NCBI RefSeq assembly: GCF_003470205.1
Contig: NZ_QWKP01000220.1
Span: 1-64,000 of the forward strand
DNA length: 64,000 nucleotides
Direction: 5' to 3'
Origin: Cellulomonas rhizosphaerae
GTDB taxonomy: Bacteria > Actinomycetota > Actinomycetes > Actinomycetales > Cellulomonadaceae
The notes beneath the pieces were generated by a model. It ran no database searches. It worked only from the letters and a program-made list of their open reading frames with translations, and was not told the DNA's origin. Below are positions 17,186 to 25,054 of this stretch, piece after piece (within the stretch, counting starts at the first letter, position 1; each line of letters opens with the position of its first letter). Position numbers and translations under genes: made by a program.

Positions 17186-18490
17186 ATGCAACGACGACGT
17201 CGCAACGCAGCAGTACTAATAGGGCTTATCGCCATGGCAACGCCACTGGCGCTGACCGCGCCAGCGTCCGCAGAGACTGGATGTGTCTCAACTCCGGATC
17301 GCGACGGCTCGCCGTCGGGTGAGATCAAGGTCGGGACGTACAACGTCGCCGGCGACGGTGGTCGTGCCCTAGCCAGGCCCTGGGAGGGCACGGGTTCACG
17401 ATCGTTTGACGTCGCAGTCCGAGTCGTCAAGTACAACCCCGACATCGTCGGCTTCCAGGAGGCGCCGGACCCGCAAGCTGACAGCAGCTCGAACCCCCTC
17501 CGCGCAAGCATGGAATGCCGTGGCTACAAGTTCGCAGTTGGCGGCGCCTACGTATCGCCGACGACCAAGGGGCTGGCCATCTACTACAACCCGAACTCCT
17601 GGAAGAAGATCGCGCCAGCCGGCGTTGGGACGATCCCTGCGAAGGAGGTCTGGTCCGGGCTCGGAAGCGATCGCTACCAAGATCGAGGCGCAGCCAGGAC
17701 GTTCGTCTACCAGACGTTTGAGAGCAAGCTTGACGGAAAGAAGTACACGGCCGTGAACGTCCATCTCAGTGCCGGCGTCAGCTCCGTGTACCGCCTGGGA
17801 TCGGGCGCCGCGGTCGTTCCGCCTTCGGACGTTGCAGTGGCGATCCGCATGCGGTCGCGGTCGATCCAGCTCAAGGACGTGATCCTCAACCAATTGCCGT
17901 CCGACGCCGCACCTCAGATCTTCCTCGGCGACTTCAATGACTACGGCTATGCCGCCAGCGCTTCGGACTGCACCGCCCAGGCGACGAGCACAGAGTCGAT
18001 CTCTGCGATGGACACCACGCGGTCGCAGACCTTCTGCTTCATGACTCAGGCCGGCTACAAATACCGGGACAACGCTGACCCCGGCGCATCTGCAACTTCC
18101 TACGGCCTCAAGACGCGTGTGACCTCGACCGTGTGGCGGTCCGGCTTCAGGGACTGGAACGCAAACGTCGTCCCCGCCCTCCCGGCGGCTAGCCAGGCTG
18201 TAGCCCAGGACACCCAGAAGTTCAACTCCTACTGGGACGACACCGCGAACGCACAGGCCTACCAGCTCCAGGGCCGGCACCTCGATCACGTGTACTTCCC
18301 GACGAGCGTGACGATCACCGACTGGCGTGAGGTTCTAGAACTCTCAAGCGGCGAGTACGCGAGTGGCGTCATCGACGGCACCCAGCGCGGCTACACGATG
18401 TCCGGAACAACCGTGACGGGCTTGCCAAATTACAGCCAGCGAGACAGCGACCACTCGTTCGTGTGGTCGACAGGCACGTACGCACCCTGA
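17186..18490 (+). CDS. Secreted endonuclease/exonuclease/phosphatase (EEP) family protein
   Basis: A 434-aa protein. Residues 1-29 form a Sec signal peptide (RRRR n-region, hydrophobic core, cleavage after ASA-E). The mature part has the EEP metal-dependent hydrolase motifs in order: GTYNVAGD, VGFQEA with the metal-binding Glu, VNVHLSAG, FLGDFND and the closing SDHSFV. The fold covers DNase I-like nucleases, sphingomyelinases and inositol phosphatases; residues seen here do not decide the substrate. The ATG at 17186 is preceded by GGGGG. It lies alone between the decayed element and the tRNA-Lys integration site. Codon use is less GC-biased than in the core genes, so it may be acquired. Confidence 0.8.
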   Translation: MQRRRRNAAVLIGLIAMATPLALTAPASAETGCVSTPDRDGSPSGEIKVGTYNVAGDGGRALARPWEGTGSRSFDVAVRVVKYNPDIVGFQEAPDPQADSSSNPLRASMECRGYKFAVGGAYVSPTTKGLAIYYNPNSWKKIAPAGVGTIPAKEVWSGLGSDRYQDRGAARTFVYQTFESKLDGKKYTAVNVHLSAGVSSVYRLGSGAAVVPPSDVAVAIRMRSRSIQLKDVILNQLPSDAAPQIFLGDFNDYGYAASASDCTAQATSTESISAMDTTRSQTFCFMTQAGYKYRDNADPGASATSYGLKTRVTSTVWRSGFRDWNANVVPALPAASQAVAQDTQKFNSYWDDTANAQAYQLQGRHLDHVYFPTSVTITDWREVLELSSGEYASGVIDGTQRGYTMSGTTVTGLPNYSQRDSDHSFVWSTGTYAP

Positions 18491-18711
18491 CGGGCTCAGC
18501 CGGACGGCGTCCTCGGGAATATCGGACCGGAGACGCCGTCCGTCGCGTCGCGCTGGCTCTCGTCGCACTCTCATCGCGCGCACCGTGCGACATCTGATCC
18601 GTGACAGCAGGGACGGTGAGGACCCGCACATCCTCTTCCCGAGGTGCAGGGAGGCCCGCGCCGCCGCGCGGCGTCTCTGACGGCCGCATGTCCCGGGTAG
18701 CCTCCTGCTCT

Positions 18712-18784
18712 GGGGCCGTAGCTCAGTTGGCAGAGCAGGGGACTTTTAATCCTCGGGTCGTGGGTTCGAGCCCCACCGGCCTCA
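18712..18784 (+). tRNA. tRNA-Lys (anticodon TTT)
   Basis: A 73-nt cloverleaf. The acceptor stem GGGGCCG/CGGCCTC has one G-T pair; the D arm is GCTC...GAGC; the anticodon loop CTTTTAA reads TTT at 18745-18747; the T arm is GTGGG-TTCGAGC-CCCAC. No CCA is encoded. Its 3' half is duplicated at 19888-19925, with a recombinase gene lying in between. Confidence 0.93.
18747..18776 (+). repeat. Putative attL inside tRNA-Lys
   Basis: These 30 nt of the tRNA 3' half match 19888-19917 at 27 positions in the same orientation. They flank the recombinase gene, as attachment sites of tRNA-targeted elements do. Confidence 0.55.
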
Positions 18785-18788
18785 CGGG

Positions 18789-19613
18789 TCATACTGCTGC
18801 CGACGCGGGCCGGACGGCGCCGATGGTCGCCGCGGCCGCGACCGCGTTCCGTAGGTGGTCGGTAGGCATCCGCACGTAGATGAGCGTCGTCTCCGTCGAG
18901 GCGTGCCCTAGGAGGTTGGACACCGCGAGCAGGTCGCGCGTCGCCGCGTAGGCGACAGTCCCGAACCGGTGTCGCAGGGTGTGGGCGGTCCACGGGGCCG
19001 GCAGCAGCGCCGAGAGCAGCTTCGAGACGTGGTTCGGCGTCAGGTGCCCACCGCGCTGAACGTTCGGGAAGAGCCACCCGTCGCACGCGACCAGCGCGTC
19101 ACGCAGATTCCCGTCGATGATGGGGACAAGACGCTCGTGGCCACCCTTGCCGTGGACCAAGAGCATGTCGCCGTCGTAGTCATTGCGGTGCACCCGCGAA
19201 ATCTCGCCGGCCCTGAGGCCTGCCAGCGCGCCGAGCTCGACCATGAGGCGCTCGCGGCCGTCGGCCCGTTGCAGCGCGTCGGCGACGATGCCCTCCGGCG
19301 TTGGCCTGGGACGCCCGCGGGGCACTCGAACTGTTGGGAGGCCGGCAGCCGGGTCGTGGGTGATGTGGCCGCTGCGCAGCGCCCAGCGGTAGAACCCGCA
19401 GACGACAGTCCGCAGTGACTTCTTCGCGGACGGACCAACGGCGAGCTCGCCGAGTAGCCGCTCAAGGTCGGCCGTGGTGACGGCCCAAGGCGAACCCCGG
19501 AGCGCTGCGGCCGTGTGGTTCAGGTAGTGGCGGTAGAGCACGATGGTCTGTGGTCTACGACCCGCTCCGCGCAGCGCCTGCACCCATGCCGCGATGGCCC
19601 CCTGCCAGTTCAT
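18789..19613 (-). CDS. Tyrosine recombinase / integrase, apparently intact
   Basis: A 274-aa XerC/D-like site-specific recombinase. The N-terminal SAM-like DNA-binding domain (IVLYRHYLNHTAAALRG) is followed by a catalytic domain with all residues expected: Arg in LAGLRAGEIS, Lys in HGKGGHERLVP, HTLRHRFG for HxxR, LLGHAS for the second His, and the nucleophile Tyr in LIYVRM. The ATG at 19613 has GAGGGG upstream at correct spacing; a longer in-frame start exists but reads poorly. The gene ends 4 nt past the tRNA-Lys, the classical placement of integrases that use a tRNA 3' end as target. The element it belongs to appears reduced to this gene. Confidence 0.88.
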   Translation of the reverse strand: MNWQGAIAAWVQALRGAGRRPQTIVLYRHYLNHTAAALRGSPWAVTTADLERLLGELAVGPSAKKSLRTVVCGFYRWALRSGHITHDPAAGLPTVRVPRGRPRPTPEGIVADALQRADGRERLMVELGALAGLRAGEISRVHRNDYDGDMLLVHGKGGHERLVPIIDGNLRDALVACDGWLFPNVQRGGHLTPNHVSKLLSALLPAPWTAHTLRHRFGTVAYAATRDLLAVSNLLGHASTETTLIYVRMPTDHLRNAVAAAATIGAVRPASAAV

Positions 19614-19887
19614 GCCGTTCCCCTCACTTTGATGTGAAGTGGTGGCATCGGTAGCCGCGACGACGAGTCGCAGGGATGTTCGGCCCGGTTCGCTCGCGCG
19701 CCTCACGGTGGGGAGGTTGACGACGCTCGTTCGTGTGGCATTAGCCCTGACCTGCTCGTTTGCCCTACCGAACCGCGCGCGGCGTGGTAACGGCGCGCTG
19801 CATCAGGATGCCCGCTCGTCGTCAGCGAACGGTGCAGCAGCCCACGGCCCGACGATCACCCGCGCGTCGCTGACCTGGGGTGACGTG
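19614..19887. other. Non-coding interval upstream of the integrase
   Basis: No supported gene. A short dyad CACTT/AAGTG (about 19627-19643) lies just upstream of the integrase start and could be a recombinase or excisionase site. The remainder shows nothing recognisable. Confidence 0.3.
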
Positions 19888-19925
19888 TAATCCGCGGGTT
19901 GTGGGTTCGATCCCCACGGGGCCCA
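19888..19925 (+). repeat. tRNA 3'-half remnant / putative attR
   Basis: It corresponds to canonical tRNA positions 36-73: the end of the anticodon loop (TAA), stem TCCGC, variable GGGTT, T arm GTGGG-TTCGATC-CCCAC, acceptor 3' strand GGGGCCC and discriminator A. No 5' half precedes it. It matches tRNA-Lys at 27 of 30 positions but has a different acceptor strand, as expected when an incoming element replaces the tRNA 3' end. Confidence 0.6.
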
Positions 19926-19933
19926 CCGATCGA

Positions 19934-20905
19934 TCAGCGCGACTCGATGCGGGCGCGGAGCAGGACGACCTCGTCGTCCGAGAGCACCGACGCCGGCAGC
20001 ATCCAGAACCCGCTCGACGCCTGCACGCGCAGCAGCAGCACGTCGCCCCGCCGCTCCACCCGGTCGAACGTCGAGTAGGGGGCCTCGACGCGGGCTGTCG
20101 CCCAGTCGGCCCGTACGCCGTCGGCGCCGATGACGAACGACACGGTCGAGCCCGGCGGCTGCTGCCGGCGGACCGCTCGTCGACAGGACAGATACATGAC
20201 GGCGACGAGAAGAACGAGGAACGCGGCACAGACGATGACCCCGCCGGCACCGCCCGTGACGTAGAAACCGAGGACTCCCACGACGACGATCGCCGCGACG
20301 ACCGTGAGGCGCGGCCGACCCAAGAAGACGGCTCGCACTCCGGCCCACCCCGCCTGGCCCGCGTAGCTCCCGTCGGGCACGAACGTCTTGACGATGTCGC
20401 CCGGTTCGGCAGCCGTCGAGACGGGTGGCGCGGGCTGCGGGCGGCCGGCGATCCGCGCGCGCAGCTCGGCGAGCGCGTCGTCGGGCAGCATCGCGGCCGC
20501 GAACCCCACAGGCGGCAGCCCGCGGCGCGTCAGCACGACGAAGCCGCGCCGCACCCGGATGGCACGGACGGTCGCGTACGGGATGGCCGCCGAGCCCGTC
20601 GGGTCCTCCAGCAGCAGCTCGTGTGGCCCGAGCGCGGCGCGGACGACCGAGCCCGGGGTCACTGCGCGCCCGCACTGGCGGCGGTAGATCCAGTACTGCA
20701 GGGCGGCGAGGGATCCGAACGCGAGCGCGAAGACCACCGGGGAGATCCAGTCGCCGTCGACCAGCGCAAACAGCAGCATCAGCAGGAGGAGCACGGGGAC
20801 CACGAGCGCCCAGGGCTTGCGCCAGAAGTGGACCATCATCGCCAGCGCGGCACGGTGCGGGTAGTCCGCTCCAGCCGTCGTCTCGTGCCACTGCAGGTCA
20901 GTCAC
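19934..20905 (-). CDS. Membrane protein with two tandem YcxB-like units
   Basis: A 323-aa protein with four membrane helices in two pairs (about residues 30-70 and 195-235), each pair followed by a small beta domain. The first unit ends LPDDALAELRARI and the second LSDDEVVLLRARI, showing an internal duplication of about 160 residues. The hairpin-plus-beta-domain plan resembles YcxB-family proteins, whose function is unknown. The GTG start at 20905 gives MTDLQWHETTAG. The gene stands alone beside the tRNA remnant. Confidence 0.68.
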   Translation of the reverse strand: MTDLQWHETTAGADYPHRAALAMMVHFWRKPWALVVPVLLLLMLLFALVDGDWISPVVFALAFGSLAALQYWIYRRQCGRAVTPGSVVRAALGPHELLLEDPTGSAAIPYATVRAIRVRRGFVVLTRRGLPPVGFAAAMLPDDALAELRARIAGRPQPAPPVSTAAEPGDIVKTFVPDGSYAGQAGWAGVRAVFLGRPRLTVVAAIVVVGVLGFYVTGGAGGVIVCAAFLVLLVAVMYLSCRRAVRRQQPPGSTVSFVIGADGVRADWATARVEAPYSTFDRVERRGDVLLLRVQASSGFWMLPASVLSDDEVVLLRARIESR

Positions 20906-20965
20906 GCGCCGTAGCGTACGGCGGCCGACGAGCCGGGCCCGCCTGGGCGGGCCCGGCCGCGCGGG

Positions 20966-21862
20966 TCACGCTCCGGTGTAGTACCCCGCCTCGATGTCCG
21001 CCAGGATCCCCTGCTCGCGCGGCTCCCACCCGAGCAGCTCACGCGTGAGGGCGCTCGAGGACGGGATGTCGAGCGCGAAGAACCGCCCGATCCAGCCGAA
21101 GTGCGCGTCTACGTCGTCGGGCGCGATCGACGCGGCGGGCACGCCGAGCCCGCGGCCGAGCGCCTCGGCGATCGCGCGGGTCGGCACCCCCTCCTCGCCG
21201 ATCGCGTGCACCACGGTCCCGGCGGGCGCGCTGTCGAGGGCGAGGGCGACGAGCCGTGCGGCGTCGCGGCGGTGCACAGCCGGCCACAGGTTCGAGCCGT
21301 CGCCGACGTAGCCCGCTACGCCCTGGGTGCGGGCGATGCCCGCCAGGGTCGCGACGAAGCCGTGGTCGCCCTCGCCGTGCACGGTCGGGGCGAAGCGCAG
21401 CGCGACCGATCGGACGCCGCGCGTCGCGTAGTCCAGCGCGAGGTTCTCCCCGCCGCCGCGCGGCGAGCCGGGACCGCTCGCCAGCGAGGGGACACGCTCG
21501 GTCACGACGCTGCCAGGCGCGAGGCCAGCCGTGCCGGAGGCGAGCAGGAACGGCCGGTCCGACCCCTCGAGCGTGTCGAGGAAGGTCTGGACGACGGCCC
21601 GTTCGGTGGCCCAGGCGCCGGGCATGTCGGAGAAGTCGTGCTTGAAGCCGAGGTGGATCACCGCGTCGGCGGCGGCAGCCGCGGAACGCAGGCTCTCGAG
21701 GTCATCGAGGCTGCCGGCGTGGGGCTCGGCGCCGGCGGCGACGATGCGGGCGGCCGACTCGTCGGACCGGGCGAGGCCGACGACGTGGTGGCCGGCTGCG
21801 AGGAGCTCGGGGACGACGGCCGAGCCGATCCAGCCGGAGGCTCCGGTGACGAAGACGCGCAT
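20966..21862 (-). CDS. NAD(P)-dependent epimerase/dehydratase (extended SDR)
   Basis: A 298-aa Rossmann protein. MRVFVTGASGWIGSAV contains the GxxGxxG cofactor loop at residues 7-13, and VIHLGFKHDF, SGTAGLAPGS and LRFAPTVHG follow the extended short-chain dehydrogenase pattern. The usual active-site YxxxK is not obvious: the expected position reads GGGENLALDYATRGV, so chemistry is uncertain. The ATG at 21862 is preceded by AAGGAG at ideal spacing; the longer frame to 21898 runs through the operator and is rejected. It is divergent from a TetR regulator and shares a control region with two operator copies. Confidence 0.82.
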   Translation of the reverse strand: MRVFVTGASGWIGSAVVPELLAAGHHVVGLARSDESAARIVAAGAEPHAGSLDDLESLRSAAAAADAVIHLGFKHDFSDMPGAWATERAVVQTFLDTLEGSDRPFLLASGTAGLAPGSVVTERVPSLASGPGSPRGGGENLALDYATRGVRSVALRFAPTVHGEGDHGFVATLAGIARTQGVAGYVGDGSNLWPAVHRRDAARLVALALDSAPAGTVVHAIGEEGVPTRAIAEALGRGLGVPAASIAPDDVDAHFGWIGRFFALDIPSSSALTRELLGWEPREQGILADIEAGYYTGA

Positions 21863-21876
21863 GGGGTACTCCTTGG

Positions 21877-21897
21877 TGATGTCAGTTGCTGTCATCA
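21877..21897. promoter_or_regulatory. Operator copy 1 in the epimerase/TetR control region
   Basis: Near-palindrome TGATGTCAG-TTG-CTGTCATCA. A second copy with the same arms lies 34 nt further right. Matching dyads between divergent genes, one encoding TetR, are the expected autoregulatory operators. Confidence 0.65.
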
Positions 21898-21910
21898 CTC
21901 ACGATAGACC

Positions 21911-21931
21911 CGATGTCAGATCCTGTCATCA
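21911..21931. promoter_or_regulatory. Operator copy 2 at the TetR start
   Basis: CGATGTCAG-ATC-CTGTCATCA, the same dyad as 21877-21897 with a changed spacer. It overlaps the ATG at 21913, so binding would block either transcription start or the first codons of the regulator gene. Confidence 0.65.
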
Positions 21932-22512
21932 CTACACTCCCCCTCATGGGTCGATGGGAACCGGGCGCGCGCGGCCGACTGGCGCAGGTGGCGCTCGAGC
22001 TCTACGCGGAGCGCGGGTACGAGCAGACGACCGTCGGCGACATCGCCGAGCGCGCCGGCGTCACCGAGCGGACCTTCTTCCGGCACTTCCCGGACAAGCG
22101 CGAGGTGCTGTTCGACGGCTCCGGAACCTTGCAGTCGATGCTCGTCGCCGCCATCGCGCAGGCACCGGCCGACAGGGCTCCTCTCGAGGTCGTCGGCGAG
22201 GCGTTCGCCCCCATCGGCCGACTGCTCGGCGAGACGCGCGACCACGCCGTTCGTCGGGCCGCCGTGGTCGCCGCCAACCCGAGCCTCATGGAGCGCGAGC
22301 TGCTCAAGATGGCCACGCTCGCCACCGCCGCGGCCACCGCCCTGCGCGAGCGCGGCACCCCCGCGGTGACGGCGACGGTCGCCGCGGAGGCCGGGGTGAC
22401 CGCGTTCCGCATCGGCTTCGAGGCGTGGATCGCCGGCCCCGAGGAGGGCGACCTGGCCGCCGACATCGCCGCAGCGCTCGACGAGCTCCGCGCACTGGCC
22501 TCGGGCACCTGA
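21913..22512 (+). CDS. TetR-family transcriptional regulator
   Basis: A 199-aa repressor with the N-terminal helix-turn-helix: ALELYAERGYEQTTVGDI, AERAGVTERTFFRHF and PDKREVLF. The C-terminal ligand domain is helical and not assignable to a ligand. An ATG at 21946 (MGRWEPGARG) is a serious alternative start, because the operator at 21911-21931 would then lie wholly in the leader; neither start has a clear ribosome site. It most likely represses itself and the divergent epimerase gene through the two dyads. Confidence 0.85.
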   Translation: MSDPVITTLPLMGRWEPGARGRLAQVALELYAERGYEQTTVGDIAERAGVTERTFFRHFPDKREVLFDGSGTLQSMLVAAIAQAPADRAPLEVVGEAFAPIGRLLGETRDHAVRRAAVVAANPSLMERELLKMATLATAAATALRERGTPAVTATVAAEAGVTAFRIGFEAWIAGPEEGDLAADIAAALDELRALASGT

Positions 22513-22714
22513 TCCGCGCCGATCGCTGCAGGGAACGTTGCAGCCCGCGCACCGCTGAGCAGCACGAACGCTGCGACGAGAGCTGCGTTCACGGGGATGG
22601 GCGGGGATGGGGCCGGCCGGCGCGCCAGGGTGCACGCGGGCGAGGGATCGCAGGCTGAGACACCCGGAGGTACGCTCCCAGACACCGAAGACGCTGAACC
22701 AGGTGGGGAGTCAC

Positions 22715-23134
22715 GTGGCTGAGAAGCGCAAGACGATGAGCGACCGGATCCGCGCGTTCGACATCGGGTCGAGCACGGCGGACGCCCTGGGCAAGGGCAT
22801 CGACAAGCTGCCGGTGAGCGCCCAGACCCAGGCGACGCTGAAGTCCAAGGCGGCCCCCGTGGTGGCCGGGGCGGCCGCCGGAGCGGTGACGTTCGCGACC
22901 GCCGCGGTGGACGCGGGCACCCGCGCGTACGACGCAACGAAGGTGGGCGCGCGCGCCGCCAAGCCTGACGAGCCGCGCCTGATCGACGTGCCGGACGTCC
23001 CGGAGGACGACGCCGTCGTCGACCTCGACGGATCGGTGCCGGACAAGCTCGACCGCCTCGTGCGCCTGCACGAGTCCGGAGTCCTCGACGACGAGGAGTT
23101 CGCCGCGGCCAAGCGGCAGACGCTCGGCCTCTAG
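22715..23134 (+). CDS. SHOCT-domain protein
   Basis: A 139-aa protein. The last 30 residues, VPDKLDRLVRLHESGVLDDEEFAAAKRQTLGL in pieces, form a SHOCT domain, a short helical oligomerisation motif common at bacterial C-termini. A hydrophobic Ala/Val/Gly segment at about residues 48-66 (VVAGAAAGAVTFATAAVDA) may be a weak membrane helix. GTG at 22715 has GGGGAG 5 nt upstream. It is a single gene of unknown role. Confidence 0.72.
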   Translation: MAEKRKTMSDRIRAFDIGSSTADALGKGIDKLPVSAQTQATLKSKAAPVVAGAAAGAVTFATAAVDAGTRAYDATKVGARAAKPDEPRLIDVPDVPEDDAVVDLDGSVPDKLDRLVRLHESGVLDDEEFAAAKRQTLGL

Positions 23135-23190
23135 CACCACCACGACCTGCAGCGACGGCCCGCCCGGGCCGCCGTCGCACGGTTGCGCGT

Positions 23191-23202
23191 GTGAACGTTC
23201 AC
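23191..23202. promoter_or_regulatory. Perfect 12-bp palindrome upstream of the peptide transporter
   Basis: GTGAACGTTCAC, about 140 nt before the binding-protein gene, with partly symmetric GCGT/ACGC-rich flanks. It fits an operator for a dimeric repressor; the cognate regulator is not evident here. Confidence 0.45.
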
Positions 23203-23342
23203 GCGCGCGTGTGACCACACCGAGACCGCGGCGTTACTCATTGGTAGCAACTGGGTGACCTGTGACACAACTGTGTGCTAGACAACCGTCCACCTGGAAT
23301 CAAGCCGGCCACCACGGGCGGCTCTGACGGAAGAGGAACCGG

Positions 23343-24980
23343 ATGTCTTCGCTTGCTGGAAACCGGCGTCGCCTCGTCGCGACGACCGCAGGACTGGCCG
23401 TGGGTGCGCTCGTGCTCACGGCATGCTCGAGCAACAAGGACGACGACGGCGCCTCGGGCGACGGCGGCGGAACCCTGACGATCGGCACCACCGACAAGGT
23501 GACCTCGCTCGACCCCGCCGGGTCGTACGACAACGGCTCGTTCGCCGTGATGAACCAGGTCTACCCGTTCCTGCTGAACACGCCGTACGGCAGCCCAGAC
23601 GTCGAGCCGGACATCGCCGAGTCGGCCGAGTTCACGGGCCCCACGGAGTACACCGTCAAGCTCAAGGCCGGCCTGAAGTGGGCCAACGGCCACGACCTGA
23701 CCTCGTCGGACGTGAAGTTCACGTTCGACCGCCAGGTCAAGATCGCCGACGAGAACGGCCCGTCGTCGCTGCTCTACAACCTCGAGAGCACCGAGGCCGT
23801 GGACCCGACGACGGTGGTCTTCCACCTGAAGTCGAAGGACGACCAGATCTTCCCGCAGATCCTGTCGAGCCCGGCCGGCCCGATCGTCGACGAGGAGTCC
23901 TTCTCCCCCGACGCGCTCACGCCGGACGCCGACATCGTCAAGGCCAACGCTTTCGCTGGCCAGTACGAGATCACGGACTACGACCTGAACAACCTCGTCG
24001 CGTACAAGGCGTTCGACGGCTACAAGGGCATCCTGGGCGCGGCCAAGACCGCCGAGGTCAACGTCAAATACTACGCCGAGGCGTCCAACCTCAAGCTCGA
24101 CATCCAGCAGGGCAACATCGACGTCGCGTTCCGCAGCCTGGCCGCGACCGACATCGACGACCTGCGCAAGGACGACAAGGTCACGGTCGTCGACGGCCCC
24201 GGCGGCGAGATCCGCTACATCACGTTCAACTTCGACACCCAGCCCTACGGCGCGAAGACCCCCGAGGCCGACCCGGCCAAGGCGCTCGCCGTCCGGCAGG
24301 CCGTCGCGGACCTGATCGACCGCAAGGCCCTCTCCGAGCAGGTCTACAAGGGCACCTACACGCCCCTGTACTCCTACGTGCCCGACGGCCTGACCGGCGC
24401 GACCGAGTCGCTCAAGGGCCTGTACGGCGACGGCCAGGGCGGACCCGACGCGGCCAAGGCGAAGAAGACGCTCGAGGACGCCGGCGTCACGCTGCCGGTG
24501 CAGCTCAAGCTGCAGTACTCGAGCGAGCACTACGGTCCGTCGTCGGCCGACGAGTACGGCCAGATCAAGGACCAGCTGCAGGCCGACGGCATCTTCGCCG
24601 TCGACTCGAAGTCCACCGAGTGGGGCCAGTACTCCGACGACCGCGTCGCCGACGTCTACCCGGCCTACCAGCTCGGCTGGTTCCCGGACTACTCGGACGC
24701 CGACAACTACCTGACGCCGTTCTTCCTCACGGAGAACTTCCTGTCCAACCACTACGACAACAAGCAGGTCAACGACCTGATCCTGCAGCAGGCCACCACG
24801 GCCGACGCCGACGCCCGGACCAAGCTCATCGAGCAGATCCAGGACCTCGTGGCGAAGGACCTGTCCACGGTCCCGTACCTGCAGGGCGCCCAGGTCGCCG
24901 TCGTCGGCAAGGACGTGAAGGGCACCGAGGACACCCTCGACGCCTCCTTCAAGTTCCGCTACGCGGCCCTGTCGAAGTAA
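23343..24980 (+). CDS. ABC transporter peptide/solute-binding lipoprotein (SBP family 5)
   Basis: A 545-aa extracytoplasmic receptor. The signal peptide ends in the lipobox LVLTAC with Cys28 as the lipidation site. The mature protein follows the DppA/OppA pattern: LTIGTTDKVTSLDPAGSYD at the start, the YTVKLKAGLKWANGHDLTSSD segment in pieces, RQAVADLIDRKAL in the second lobe and QLGWFPDYSDADNYLTPFF near the end. It captures oligopeptides or similar solutes for the permeases that follow. A hairpin downstream probably trims its message so that it is made in excess over the membrane parts. Confidence 0.92.
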   Translation: MSSLAGNRRRLVATTAGLAVGALVLTACSSNKDDDGASGDGGGTLTIGTTDKVTSLDPAGSYDNGSFAVMNQVYPFLLNTPYGSPDVEPDIAESAEFTGPTEYTVKLKAGLKWANGHDLTSSDVKFTFDRQVKIADENGPSSLLYNLESTEAVDPTTVVFHLKSKDDQIFPQILSSPAGPIVDEESFSPDALTPDADIVKANAFAGQYEITDYDLNNLVAYKAFDGYKGILGAAKTAEVNVKYYAEASNLKLDIQQGNIDVAFRSLAATDIDDLRKDDKVTVVDGPGGEIRYITFNFDTQPYGAKTPEADPAKALAVRQAVADLIDRKALSEQVYKGTYTPLYSYVPDGLTGATESLKGLYGDGQGGPDAAKAKKTLEDAGVTLPVQLKLQYSSEHYGPSSADEYGQIKDQLQADGIFAVDSKSTEWGQYSDDRVADVYPAYQLGWFPDYSDADNYLTPFFLTENFLSNHYDNKQVNDLILQQATTADADARTKLIEQIQDLVAKDLSTVPYLQGAQVAVVGKDVKGTEDTLDASFKFRYAALSK

Positions 24981-24987
24981 GGCCGAC

Positions 24988-25020
24988 GAGCCCCCGCTCC
25001 CATCCCGGGAGCGGGGGCTC
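24988..25020 (+). terminator. Strong hairpin between binding protein and permease genes
   Basis: A perfect 14-bp stem, GAGCCCCCGCTCCC (24988-25001) with GGGAGCGGGGGCTC (25007-25020), around a 5-nt loop. There is no T-run. It sits where many transport operons place an mRNA-stabilising or partial termination hairpin. Confidence 0.7.
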
Positions 25021-25054
25021 GCCCGGTCCCCACCCGCACCACGTCAGGACCTTC

